Source: [Bacteroides] pectinophilus
GTDB lineage: Bacteria > Bacillota > Clostridia > Lachnospirales > Lachnospiraceae
Length of the DNA stretch: 64,000 nucleotides
NCBI GenBank assembly: GCA_025146925.1
Contig: CP102260.1
Coordinates: 697,001 to 761,000, forward strand
Direction of reading: 5' to 3'
Of the stretch, positions 1 to 9,700 are shown piece after piece. The notes beneath the pieces were generated by a model, which was not told the DNA's origin, searched no databases, and saw only the letters and a list, made by a program, of their open reading frames with translations. Position 1 is the stretch's first letter. The number at the start of each line of letters is the position of its first letter. The position numbers and the translations under genes are program-made.

Positions 1-1431
1 AGGCCGTGTCTTAATTACCATATTAATCAGTGCAGTGCGCCGTGTCAGGGATATATAAGCGAAGAAGAATACAAGGAGTCTGTGCGTCAGGTTATAGATT
101 TCCTTAACGGCAATTACTCAGAGATTCTTAATAAGCTCAAAGATAAGATGATGGAAGCATCCGATAAGATGGAATATGAGGACGCGGCGCAGTACCGTGA
201 CCTGATAACCAGTGTAAAGCAGATAGCGCAGAAGCAGAAGATTACAGACAGTGATTTTGAGGACAGGGACGTAATTGCATGTGCAATTCAGGGCGATGAC
301 GCTGTTGTTCAGGTATTCTTTATCAGAGGCGGCAAACTTCTCGGAAGAGAACATTTTCATATGAATGTAGCTGCCAGTGACAGCAGAATGGAGATTGTCC
401 AGGAGTTTATGAAGCAGTATTACGGAGGAACTCCGTATATACCGGGGATAATTATGGTTCAGGATGAGCTTTCCGAAAAAGATATCATCAGTGAATGGCT
501 TACTTCAAGACGCGGACTTAAGGTGTCAATTCTTGTGCCTAAGAAGGGTACAAGGGAAAAGATGGTTGAGCTTGCATTCAAGAATGCACAGATGGTTCTT
601 GATAAGGATAATGAGAGAATCAAAAATGAACAGAAGAAGACGGTCGGTGCAATGCAGGAGATTGCTGACTGGCTCGACCTTGGAACGATAAAGCGTGTTG
701 AGGCATATGATATCTCCAATACAAACGGTATAGAGTCTGTAGGTTCAATGGTTGTGTTTGAAGACGGCAGACCTAAGAATAATGACTACAGAAAGTTCAG
801 GATAAAGACTGTCAAGGGGCCTGATGATTATAAGAGTATGCGTGAAGTCCTTACAAGAAGATTCACAAGAGGAATGGAAGAAAGAAGAATTCTTGTGGAA
901 CAGGAACATAAGGACAGACTTCTTGCCGAGCAGGAGATTGTAATAGATGAGGCAGCAGGCGGTGAAACAAAGGAAAAGATACATCTGGCAGGATTCAATG
1001 TATATCCTGATCTTATCATGATGGATGGAGGACGCGGCCAGGTTAATATTGCGCTGGATGTCCTTAATGAACTGGGACTTGATATTCCGGTATGCGGTAT
1101 GGTTAAGGATGACAATCACAGAACAAGAGGACTTTATTATAATAATGTAGAGATTCCGATAGACAGGCACAGTGAGGGCTTCAAGCTTATAACAAGAGTA
1201 CAGGATGAAGCGCACAGATTTGCAATTGAATACCACAGAAGCTTGAGAAGCAAAGCACAGGTAAGCTCAGTCCTTGATGACATTGAAGGGGTAGGACCGG
1301 CAAGGCGCAAGGCTCTTATGAAGCATTTCCTTGATATTAACGTGATAAGAAATGCAGACGTGGAAGAGCTGATGCAGGCGGACGGGATTACAAGGCAGGT
1401 GGCCGGGAATATTTACAGATATTTCCATTAA
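1..1431 (+). CDS. uvrC: Excinuclease ABC subunit C (5' end cut by window)
   Basis: UvrC makes the dual incisions in nucleotide excision repair together with UvrA and UvrB. The reading frame is open from base 1 ([15 protein letters not shown]...), so the gene starts upstream and the N-terminal GIY-YIG nuclease is mostly missing from the window. Visible in order: the cysteine-rich segment just after the GIY-YIG domain, the UVR (UvrB-binding) helix pair near [14 protein letters not shown], the RNase H-like second nuclease domain ([10 protein letters not shown]...) and the C-terminal helix-hairpin-helix DNA-binding tail ([14 protein letters not shown]). No frameshift is seen. The next gene, hprK, has its own promoter 60 bases downstream. 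Family assignment is secure; only the true start is out of view. Confidence 0.96.
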   Translation, partial: RPCLNYHINQCSAPCQGYISEEEYKESVRQVIDFLNGNYSEILNKLKDKMMEASDKMEYEDAAQYRDLITSVKQIAQKQKITDSDFEDRDVIACAIQGDDAVVQVFFIRGGKLLGREHFHMNVAASDSRMEIVQEFMKQYYGGTPYIPGIIMVQDELSEKDIISEWLTSRRGLKVSILVPKKGTREKMVELAFKNAQMVLDKDNERIKNEQKKTVGAMQEIADWLDLGTIKRVEAYDISNTNGIESVGSMVVFEDGRPKNNDYRKFRIKTVKGPDDYKSMREVLTRRFTRGMEERRILVEQEHKDRLLAEQEIVIDEAAGGETKEKIHLAGFNVYPDLIMMDGGRGQVNIALDVLNELGLDIPVCGMVKDDNHRTRGLYYNNVEIPIDRHSEGFKLITRVQDEAHRFAIEYHRSLRSKAQVSSVLDDIEGVGPARRKALMKHFLDINVIRNADVEELMQADGITRQVAGNIYRYFH

Positions 1432-1493
1432 GCGTCAGTGGCGATGGCATAACATGTCATCCGATAATTAATCAAATATCTTTGCTTTGGCGG

Positions 1494-1522
1494 TTGATAG
1501 ATAAACACTGATAGATTATAAT
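1494..1522 (+). promoter_or_regulatory. Sigma-A type promoter for hprK
   Basis: TTGATA at 1494-1499 and TATAAT at 1517-1522 are separated by exactly 17 bases. This lies in the uvrC-hprK gap about 45 bases ahead of the hprK start. Confidence 0.7.
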
Positions 1523-1565
1523 ATATTCAAAACAGCGTGAAAAGTGCGCAGGAATGAGGTATATA

Positions 1566-2522
1566 ATGGCGGCATCTGAAAAGGTTAAGTTATCCAAAAT
1601 AATTAAAAAAATGCAGCTTGTCAATAAGACACCGCAGATAGATACACGTACAATCTGGGTTCACCAGCCTGATGTTAACAGACCGGCACTCCAGCTTGCA
1701 GGTTTTTATGATCATTTTGATAATGAGAGAATACAGGTAATAGGCTATGTTGAGCAGGCATACCTTGATTCCATTTCGGCTGATGAGAGAAAGTTAAGAT
1801 ATACACAGCTTCTTTCAAGCAACATTCCATGCGTTGTATTCTGCAGGGATCTTGAACCTGAGGAGTGCATGCTTGAGATAGCACTTAAGTATGGTGTTCC
1901 TATTCTTAAGTCACATGATGCCACATCATCATTTATGGCAGAGACAATCAGATGGCTGAATGTGCAGCTTGCACCTTGTATTGTTATTCATGGCGTATTA
2001 GTTGATGTATACGGCGTAGGCGTACTTATAACAGGCGAGAGCGGAATAGGTAAGAGTGAAGCGGCTCTTGAACTTATCAAGAGAGGACACAGACTTGTGA
2101 CGGATGATGCTGTTGAGATACGTAAAGTGAGTGATGAGACACTTATTGGTACGGCACCGGGAATCACCAAGTATTTTATTGAACTTCGCGGAATAGGTAT
2201 TGTCGATGTCAAGACGCAGTTTGGTGTAGAGAGTGTCAAAGAGACACAGCAGATTGACATGGTTATCAAGCTTGAAGATTGGAATCGTGAGAAGGAATAT
2301 GACAGACTTGGTCTTGAGGAAGAGTATATAGAATACCTCGGTAATAAGGTTGTGTGCCATACACTTCCTGTGCGTCCGGGACGTAACCTTGCTGTTATAG
2401 TTGAGACCGCAGCGGTTAATCACAGAACTAAGGTTATGGGTTATAATGCTGCCAAGGAGCTTTACAGAAGAGTTCAGGAGAACCTCATGAAGACAGAGGA
2501 TGATGATTATGATGAAGACTGA
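1566..2522 (+). CDS. hprK: HPr kinase/phosphorylase
   Basis: HprK phosphorylates and dephosphorylates Ser46 of HPr and Crh, the signal for CcpA-dependent catabolite repression. The protein (318 aa from this start) has the variable N-terminal domain, the P-loop GESGIGKSEAALEL and the family signature ELRGIGIVDV. I place the start at ATG 1566, preceded by GAGG at a 7-base distance; an in-frame ATG at 1554 overlaps that ribosome binding site and is less likely. It overlaps the next gene (glk) slightly, so the two are translated from one mRNA. A Crh-like substrate is encoded 4 kb downstream at 6306-6560. Confidence 0.95.
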   Translation: MAASEKVKLSKIIKKMQLVNKTPQIDTRTIWVHQPDVNRPALQLAGFYDHFDNERIQVIGYVEQAYLDSISADERKLRYTQLLSSNIPCVVFCRDLEPEECMLEIALKYGVPILKSHDATSSFMAETIRWLNVQLAPCIVIHGVLVDVYGVGVLITGESGIGKSEAALELIKRGHRLVTDDAVEIRKVSDETLIGTAPGITKYFIELRGIGIVDVKTQFGVESVKETQQIDMVIKLEDWNREKEYDRLGLEEEYIEYLGNKVVCHTLPVRPGRNLAVIVETAAVNHRTKVMGYNAAKELYRRVQENLMKTEDDDYDED

Positions 2523-3507
2523 TACCGGTTATGAAAAAAGATATTATTTCGGCATAGATATTGGCGGCACTTCGGTCAAGGCTGCAGTATTTGATGAGAG
2601 CGATAACACGGTCGGTACATATGAATTTGCAACTGATAAGGAAGACAACGGAAGCCACATACTTAATGATGTGGCTGACTTTGTTTCTTCATGGATGAAT
2701 GAGAATGGCGCTGATGCATCTGTAATCGGCGGAATCGGAATAGGTGTTCCGGGTGCCGTGCTTGATGACGGAACGGTTAACGGCTGCGTTAATCTTGGCT
2801 GGGGCGTTGTTAATGTGAAGGCGGAACTTGAAAGACTGACCGGCATAAGGACTGTTGCAGGCAATGATGCCAATGTGGCTGCACTTGGTGAATATGCCGG
2901 TTATTATGCGGGGCTGTCATCATTCTTTTTTGTTACGCTCGGAACTGGTGTCGGTGGCGGTCTGATAATGAATGGAAGACCGGTGTGCGGCATTAACGGA
3001 GCGGCTGCGGAGATTGGACACCTTCCGATTGTTACTGATGAAGACAGAATGTGTACATGCGGCAAGAAAGGGTGCCTTGAACAGGCAGCGTCCGCAACGG
3101 GTATTGTGCATGAAGCATTAAAACGCCTTAACAGTGCGTCGGACAGCAGTGCTGCCGTATCATCGCTTCAGAAGTATGATAAAGCTGCACTTACTGCAAA
3201 AGATGTATTTGATGAGGCAAAAGCAGGAGATATTGTGGCCGGGAGTGTAATAGACAGGGCTGCAGAGTATCTTGGCAGAGGAATAGCATGCGTTGCATGT
3301 GCGGTTAATCCCGAATGTATAGTTATAGGCGGAGGGATGGCGGCAGCAGGGGAATATTTCCTTGATAAGGTGCGCGCAAGTTACAGGGCAAATGTATTCT
3401 ATCCTATGAAGGATACTCCGATTGTGAAGGCAGAACTCGGCAATGATGCCGGGGTATATGGAGCAGCGCATCTTGTAATGCCTTCCAGTAATAATGAAAG
3501 GAAATAG
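2509..3507 (+). CDS. glk: ROK-family glucokinase
   Basis: Cytosolic kinase expected to convert glucose to glucose-6-phosphate. The N-terminal phosphate loop GIDIGGTSVKAAVFD, the middle signature GVGGGLIMNGR...AAEIGHL and the ROK zinc cluster (CTCGKKGCLEQ) are all present, with length (about 332 aa) normal for the family. The start region has ATGs at 2500, 2509 and 2512; 2509 is chosen because GAGG at 2496-2499 is then 9 bases away. It overlaps the end of hprK by 14 bases. ROK kinases can also act on other hexoses or on ManNAc, so glucose is the likely rather than proven substrate. Confidence 0.88.
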   Translation: MMKTDTGYEKRYYFGIDIGGTSVKAAVFDESDNTVGTYEFATDKEDNGSHILNDVADFVSSWMNENGADASVIGGIGIGVPGAVLDDGTVNGCVNLGWGVVNVKAELERLTGIRTVAGNDANVAALGEYAGYYAGLSSFFFVTLGTGVGGGLIMNGRPVCGINGAAAEIGHLPIVTDEDRMCTCGKKGCLEQAASATGIVHEALKRLNSASDSSAAVSSLQKYDKAALTAKDVFDEAKAGDIVAGSVIDRAAEYLGRGIACVACAVNPECIVIGGGMAAAGEYFLDKVRASYRANVFYPMKDTPIVKAELGNDAGVYGAAHLVMPSSNNERK

Positions 3508-3512
3508 TCATT

Positions 3513-4475
3513 TTGATAGTCTGTGATTCAGAGTTTGTAAAAGAGATTGGCAATATAACCGGAGTGGATAATATATTGTGCAATGAGAGCATGAAGACGC
3601 ATACTACCCTTAGAATCGGAGGCAATGCGGATTATTTTGTTATGCCGCGCTCCAATGAAGGACTGCGTGACGTTATTAAGTGTGCAAAGAAGTATGGCAT
3701 AGAGTATTATATTCTTGGCAATGGAAGTAATCTGCTTGTTGCAGATGCCGGATATCGTGGAATGATGATATATACAGGCAGATATTTTGATAAGATATCC
3801 TATGACGGGGCTGATAAGGCTGGTGCGGCTTGTAATACCGATGCAGATGAATGTGTAGTATATGCACAGTCAGGGGTAAGGCTTTCAAGGCTCGGCAACA
3901 GTCTTATGGAACGGGCTTATACAGGATTTGAATTCGCGGCGGGAATACCGGGGACGGTAGGAGGCGCGGTAGTGATGAATGCGGGAGCTTACGGCGGAGA
4001 GATTAAGGATGTAATAGTTGCTGCAGAGGTGCTGACTAAGGATGGCAGGATAATAACGCTGACAAAGGATGAGCTGAAGCTGGGATACAGAACAAGTATA
4101 ATTGCTTCGGAAGGTTATGTTGTACTCGGAGCGTGGTTTAAGCTGCGCAGAGGCGACAGAGAGCAGATAAAGCAGAGGATGAAGGAACTTGCCGGATTAA
4201 GAAAGGATAAGCAGCCGCTTGAGTATCCAAGCGCAGGAAGTACATTTAAGAGACCGGAAGGATATTATGCCGGCAAACTTATCTCAGATGCAGGATTAAA
4301 AGGATACCGTATCGGAGGGGCTATGGTTTCTGACAAACATGCCGGATTTGTGATTAATGTAAAAGACGCAACGGCAGCGGATTTTATTGCCCTTACAGAT
4401 GCTGTCAGGGATAAAGTATATGATATGTATGGGGTGCGTCTGGAACTTGAAGTTAAGGTTATCGGACAGATTTAG
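3513..4475 (+). CDS. murB: UDP-N-acetylenolpyruvoylglucosamine reductase
   Basis: MurB is the FAD-dependent reductase that makes UDP-MurNAc, the second committed step of peptidoglycan synthesis. The FAD-binding motifs HTTLRIGGNADYFV and LGNGSNLLV are near the N-terminus, followed by GIPGTVGGAVVMNAGAYG and the catalytic-serine stretch PSAGSTFKRP. The start is a TTG, five bases after the glk stop, with AAAGGA about ten bases upstream. Length (320 aa) fits the Gram-positive form. Part of the hprK-glk-murB-rapZ-whiA-crh operon. Confidence 0.95.
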   Translation: MIVCDSEFVKEIGNITGVDNILCNESMKTHTTLRIGGNADYFVMPRSNEGLRDVIKCAKKYGIEYYILGNGSNLLVADAGYRGMMIYTGRYFDKISYDGADKAGAACNTDADECVVYAQSGVRLSRLGNSLMERAYTGFEFAAGIPGTVGGAVVMNAGAYGGEIKDVIVAAEVLTKDGRIITLTKDELKLGYRTSIIASEGYVVLGAWFKLRRGDREQIKQRMKELAGLRKDKQPLEYPSAGSTFKRPEGYYAGKLISDAGLKGYRIGGAMVSDKHAGFVINVKDATAADFIALTDAVRDKVYDMYGVRLELEVKVIGQI

Positions 4476-4489
4476 ATAGGAGATTCAGT

Positions 4490-5359
4490 ATGAGAATGGT
4501 AATTGTGACCGGAATGTCCGGTGCAGGTAAATCTACGGCGCTGAAGGTTCTTGAGGATGCAGGTTATTACTGCTGTGACAATATGCCGATTTCGCTTGTT
4601 ATCAAGTTTGCTGAGCTGGCTTCATCAAAGGAATCGTCAAGAGAGAATATCGCACTTGGTGTGGATATAAGAAGCGGAGATGCATTAGATGAGTTTTCAG
4701 ACGTACTCGAAGAGATGGGCCGGAGGAGATATGATTACAGAATACTATTTCTTGATGCCAATGACGATGTACTTGTTAAGAGATATAAGGAGACAAGAAG
4801 GGCACATCCGCTTGCCAATGGCGGAAGAATAGACCACGGAATCAGGCTGGAGAGAGAAAAACTGCGCTTCCTTAAGGATAAGGCGGATTATATAATTGAT
4901 ACGAGCCAGCTCCTTACAAGAGAGCTGAAGCAGGAGATAGAGAAGATATTTGTCGGTGACGGAAAGTTCAGCAATCTGTATATTACGGTGCTTTCATTCG
5001 GCTTCAAATACGGCATACCGGCTGATGCTGATCTTGTATTTGACGTAAGATTTCTTCCTAATCCATATTATGTGGAGGGGTTACGTAATCTCACAGGTAA
5101 TGATAAGGAGATACAGGATTATGTCATGCAGTTTGATACGGCATCTGAGTTCCTTGATAAGCTTGAAGACATGCTGCGTTTTCTGATACCTAATTATGTG
5201 CTTGAGGGCAAGAACAGCCTTGTTATAGCTATAGGCTGCACCGGAGGCAAACACAGGTCAGTAACGCTTGCTAACGCAATATCAGAGAGACTGAGCGGAA
5301 TGGAGTATGGTATTAAGACAGAACACCGTGATATAGATAAGGACAGGAAGAGAAGCTAA
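4490..5359 (+). CDS. rapZ: RNase adapter/nucleotide-binding protein RapZ (YvcJ)
   Basis: The P-loop GMSGAGKS is at residues 8-15, and the conserved CDN (YYCCDNMP) and C-terminal CTGGKHRSV segments identify the RapZ/YvcJ family. In E. coli RapZ guides RNase E to the GlmZ sRNA; in Bacillus YvcJ has a less defined role linked to competence and cell wall metabolism. The stop codon shares one base with the whiA start (TAATG), so the two are translationally coupled. The yvcK/glmR gene that often sits between rapZ and whiA is absent here. Confidence 0.93.
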   Translation: MRMVIVTGMSGAGKSTALKVLEDAGYYCCDNMPISLVIKFAELASSKESSRENIALGVDIRSGDALDEFSDVLEEMGRRRYDYRILFLDANDDVLVKRYKETRRAHPLANGGRIDHGIRLEREKLRFLKDKADYIIDTSQLLTRELKQEIEKIFVGDGKFSNLYITVLSFGFKYGIPADADLVFDVRFLPNPYYVEGLRNLTGNDKEIQDYVMQFDTASEFLDKLEDMLRFLIPNYVLEGKNSLVIAIGCTGGKHRSVTLANAISERLSGMEYGIKTEHRDIDKDRKRS

Positions 5360-6306
5360 TGTCATTTTCATCAGAAGTAAAAGAGGAACTTTCAAGACAT
5401 ACAGGTACGGCGAGACATTGCCAGATTGCGGAATTCGCGGCGATTGCCGGCCTTTGCGGGAGAATATCATCAGCCGGTGACGGAAGCGTTACGCTTGTTA
5501 TATCAACCGAAAATGAAATAGTTGCAAGAAAGTGCTTTACATTATTGCGAAAAACATTTAATATAAATGCTTGTAATCCTGTTAACATTGACGAGATTAA
5601 AAGAGGCAATGTATACGAGATAAAGATTGACGACAGTGAGCAGGTTATAAGAATCCTTCAGACACTTAAGGTGTATGAGGATGGAAGGGTGGCCAATGCG
5701 AAGTGGCTTGTCAATCCGATGCTTATTCAGATGACATGCTGCAAGAGAGCTTTTATAAGAGGAGCATTTCTTGCGTCAGGTTCAATAAGTGATCCGAATA
5801 AGTTTTATCATCTTGAGATTGTGTGCGACACACCATCACAGGCCTGCCAGATCAGGGATGTCATGAATACGTTCGGTGCTGAGGCTAAGGTTATACAGCG
5901 TAAGAAGTATTATGTCGTGTATGTAAAGGAAGGTACACAGATTTCAGATCTGCTCAACGTCATGGAAGCAGGCGTTGCTCTTATGAACTTTGAGAATGTC
6001 CGTATTGTGAAGGAGATGCGCAACAGTGTTAACAGGCAGGTGAACTGTGAAACAGCGAATCTTAATAAGACGGTATCAGCTGCAGTAAGGCAGATAGAGG
6101 ATATTGAACGTATCAGGGATACCGTAGGACTTGAATATCTGGCACCTGGGCTCAGGGCTGTTGCGATAGCGCGTCTGGAGAATCCGGATATGAATCTTAA
6201 GGATCTGGGTGAGATATTAGACCCGCCGGTAGGAAAGTCAGGGGTTAATCACAGACTCCGCAAGATAGGAGAGATTGCGGCAGAATTAAGTGGAGGAGAC
6301 ATCTAA
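5359..6306 (+). CDS. whiA: DNA-binding protein WhiA
   Basis: WhiA combines a degenerate LAGLIDADG homing-endonuclease-like domain (FSSEVKEELSRH... and FIRGAFLASGSISDP...) with a C-terminal helix-turn-helix (LGEILDPPVGKSGVNHRLRK). In Firmicutes it affects cell division and chromosome segregation. Length of 315 aa is normal. It overlaps both its upstream (rapZ) and downstream (crh-like) genes by one base, so the three are one translational unit. Confidence 0.95.
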   Translation: MSFSSEVKEELSRHTGTARHCQIAEFAAIAGLCGRISSAGDGSVTLVISTENEIVARKCFTLLRKTFNINACNPVNIDEIKRGNVYEIKIDDSEQVIRILQTLKVYEDGRVANAKWLVNPMLIQMTCCKRAFIRGAFLASGSISDPNKFYHLEIVCDTPSQACQIRDVMNTFGAEAKVIQRKKYYVVYVKEGTQISDLLNVMEAGVALMNFENVRIVKEMRNSVNRQVNCETANLNKTVSAAVRQIEDIERIRDTVGLEYLAPGLRAVAIARLENPDMNLKDLGEILDPPVGKSGVNHRLRKIGEIAAELSGGDI

Positions 6307-6560
6307 TGATAACTAAGAATATTACAGTTGATCCTGCATCAGTAGCAGATGCAAGTACTACAGCAATGCTTGTACAGATAGCAAGTCAGTTTGACAGCAG
6401 CATTCATGTGAAGTATGGCGAGAGACAGTTCAACGCCAAGAGCATAATGGGTATGATGACACTTGGAATCACTCCTGGGGCAGAGATTGCAGTAACTGCA
6501 GATGGAAGTGATGAACAGGGGGCAATAGACAGAATATCAGATTTTCTTTCAGCTAAGTAA
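6306..6560 (+). CDS. crh: Crh-like HPr protein without the catalytic histidine
   Basis: An 84-aa HPr-fold protein. The Ser46 segment is intact (NAKSIMGMM, with Ser exactly at residue 46), which is the HprK target site. The region that carries His15 and Arg17 in true HPr reads VADAST here, with Asp at position 15 and Ser at 17, so phosphate transfer from enzyme I is not expected. This matches Bacillus Crh, which has Gln at 15 and lies in the same place after whiA. The inferred role is catabolite-repression signalling only, as a CcpA cofactor when Ser46 is phosphorylated by the HprK encoded nearby. A transport-competent HPr must be elsewhere. Confidence 0.85.
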   Translation: MITKNITVDPASVADASTTAMLVQIASQFDSSIHVKYGERQFNAKSIMGMMTLGITPGAEIAVTADGSDEQGAIDRISDFLSAK

Positions 6561-6574
6561 GACAGATTATACAG

Positions 6575-6615
6575 CTCCGGCATGCAGATTAATAAGTCTG
6601 TATGCCGGAGTTTTT
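6575..6615 (+). terminator. Rho-independent terminator after the crh-like gene
   Basis: CTCCGGCATGCAGA pairs with TCTGTATGCCGGAG (14 bp with one G-T) around a short loop, followed by TTTTTG. It closes the hprK-to-crh operon. Confidence 0.9.
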
Positions 6616-6636
6616 GTTTTATGCTGATATATTTTA

Positions 6637-6645
6637 TGCTATAAT
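6637..6645 (+). promoter_or_regulatory. Extended -10 promoter for dnaE
   Basis: TGCTATAAT is an extended -10 element (TATAAT at 6640-6645). The -35 region (TTTTAT, 17 bases upstream) is weak. It lies between the terminator and dnaE. Confidence 0.5.
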
Positions 6646-6752
6646 AGACAACAGCGGTTAGAAAGCAATTAAGCTATGAGTAAGCTATATAAGTTATAGA
6701 ATTACAGGATTATGGAATGTCCGCATAGAGGCGGACCGGAATGGAGATAAGA

Positions 6753-9700
6753 ATGGCATTTACACACCTTCATGTGCATACGGAATACAGTCTGCTTGAC
6801 GGCCTGAGTAAGATTAATGAGATTGTGTCGCAGGCTAAGAAGCTGGGCATGGACAGCCTTGCTATTACAGATCATGGTGTCATGTATGGCGTGATCGATT
6901 TTTACAGGGCAGCCCTGAAGGAAGGAATTAAACCTATTATCGGATGCGAGGTATATGTTGCACCGGGGTCGAGATTCGACAAAGAGGCAGGGGCGGGAGA
7001 TGACAGATATTATCATCTTGTACTTCTTGCTGAGAATGATACGGGATATCATAATCTTATGAAGATAGTGTCCAAAGGTTTTGTTGAAGGTTTTTACTAT
7101 AAGCCGCGTGTGGATTATGAAGTCCTTAGCGAATATCATGAGGGTGTAATTGCATTGAGCGCCTGTCTTGCCGGTGAAGTGCAGAGATATCTTGCACGTA
7201 ATATGTATGAAGAGGGCGTTAAGGCGGCACTGAGGTATCAGGAGATATTTGGCAAAGGCAATTATTTTCTTGAATTACAGGATCATGGAATACCTGAGCA
7301 GAGGTTTGTCAACCAGCAGCTTATGAGAATGAGCAGAGAACTCGGTATAGACCTTGTTGCAACTAATGATGTGCATTATACATTTGCAGATGATGCTTCA
7401 GCACATGATATCCTGCTGTGTATACAGACATCCAAGAAGATTACTGATACTGACAGAATGAAGTATGAAGGCGGGCAGTATTATCTCAAGTCTGAGCAGG
7501 AGATGAGGGAACTGTTTGCTTATGCACCGCAGGCACTTGATAATACTGCTAAGATTGCGGCAAGATGTAATGTTGAGATAGAATTCGGTGTACAGAAGCT
7601 CCCTAAGTACGATACACCGGCGGTCTATGCTTCATCCTCAGAGTATCTGAGATGGCTGTGTAACAGGGGATTTGGGAAAAGATACCCCGATGCGCCTGAG
7701 GATGTAAGAAAACGCCTTGACTACGAACTTTCTGTAATAAATGAGATGGGATATGTTGATTATTTCCTGATTGTATGGGACTTTATCAATTATGCCAAGA
7801 GCAACGATATAAGTGTCGGACCGGGGAGGGGTTCGGCAGCGGGAAGTGTTGTTGCATACTGCCTTGAGATAACGGATATTGACCCGATAAAGTACAGTCT
7901 TATCTTTGAAAGATTCCTTAACCCGGAACGAGTTTCAATGCCCGATATTGACGTTGACTTCTGTTTTGAGAGAAGACAGGAGGTAATTGATTATGTCGTA
8001 AGAAAATACGGCAAGGACAGAGTATGCCAGATTGTAACATTCGGAACGATGGCAGCCAGAGCGGTCATTAAGGATGTGGGCCGCGTACTTGATCTGCCTT
8101 ATGCACTGCGCGATTCGGTATCAAAGATGATACCGAGAGAGCTTGGAATCACAATAGATAAGGCGATAGAGATGAATCCTGAGCTTAAGGCGCTATACAA
8201 CAGTGATGAGACAGTACATGACCTTATAGATAAGTCAAGAAGACTTGAGGGACTTCCCCGCCATGCCTCAATGCATGCTGCCGGTGTTGTCATCAGCCAG
8301 AAGGCGGTAGATGAGTATGTGCCTCTTTCAAGAGGCTCCGACGGTTCGATAGTTGCACAGTTTGTCATGACAACGCTGGAGGAACTTGGCCTTCTTAAGA
8401 TGGATTTCCTTGGACTGCGTACGCTTACTGTAATACAGAGCGCAGAGCACATGGTAAGAAAAGTTGTTCCGGATTTTGATATTGATAAGATAGATTATAA
8501 TGACGCGGCTGTGTTCGATATGCTTAGCACAGGCAGAACTGAAGGTGTATTCCAGCTTGAAAGTTCGGGGATGAAGTCTTTCATGAAAGAACTTAAGCCA
8601 CACAGCATGGAGGATATTATAGCCGGTATATCACTGTACCGTCCGGGTCCTATGGACTTTATTCCGCAGTATATAAAAGGTAAGAATGACCGCAGCAGCA
8701 TAGTCTATGACTGTCCGCAGCTTGAGCCTATACTTGAGCCTACATACGGATGTATTGTCTATCAGGAGCAGGTTATGCAGATTGTGCGTGACCTTGCCGG
8801 ATATTCATGGGGGCGAAGTGACCTTGTGCGCCGTGCAATGTCTAAGAAAAAAGCATATGTAATGGAACAGGAGCGCAGGAACTTTATATACGGCAACCCT
8901 GAAGAGAATGTTAAGGGGTGTGTCAATAATGGTATTGATGAGAAGGTCGCAGGACACATTTACGATAACATGATTGATTTTGCCAAGTATGCGTTCAATA
9001 AGTCACATGCGGCATGTTATGCGGTTGTAGCATATCAGACAGCATTTCTTAAGACGCATTATCCTACGCAGTTCATGGCAGCGCTTATGACATCAGTTAT
9101 CGATAACAGTACCAAGGTTGCAGAATACGTGATGGCATGCCGCCAGATGGGGATAGATATACTTCCTCCGGATGTCAACGAGGGAGAGTATGGATTCTCT
9201 GTATCGGGCAATGCAATACGCTATGGACTGTCTGCCATCAAGAGCCTTGGAAGACCTGTTATAGAAGCTCTTGTGAATGAACGCAGTGAGAACGGAAAGT
9301 TTAAGAATCTGAGGGACTTTATAGAGCGTATGGGCAAAGAAGCCAATAAAAGGACTATAGAGAACTTCATAAAGTCAGGAGCATTTGACTGCTTTGAGGG
9401 CAACAGAAGACAGCAGATGCTTGTGTATTCGCAGATAGTTGACGATGTGGCACGTAATGAGAAGAATTCCCTGACAGGGCAGATGTCCCTGTTTGATTTT
9501 GTTGATGAAGAGACTAAGGCGGAGTTTGAGATAAAGATGCCGGATGTCCCGGAATACGGCAAGAAAGAGCTTCTTGCATTTGAAAAGGAGGTTCTTGGAA
9601 TATATGTAAGCGGACATCCTCTTGATGAATATATTGATATGTGGAACAAATACACAACGGCAAGGACATCTGATTTTGAACCTGAAGATGAAGATGCACA

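Noticed and set aside
745-1236. Long antisense open frames in uvrC, clpX, dnaE and other genes
   Set aside because: They lie wholly within well-supported genes, have no ribosome binding sites, and their composition is that of a reversed coding frame.
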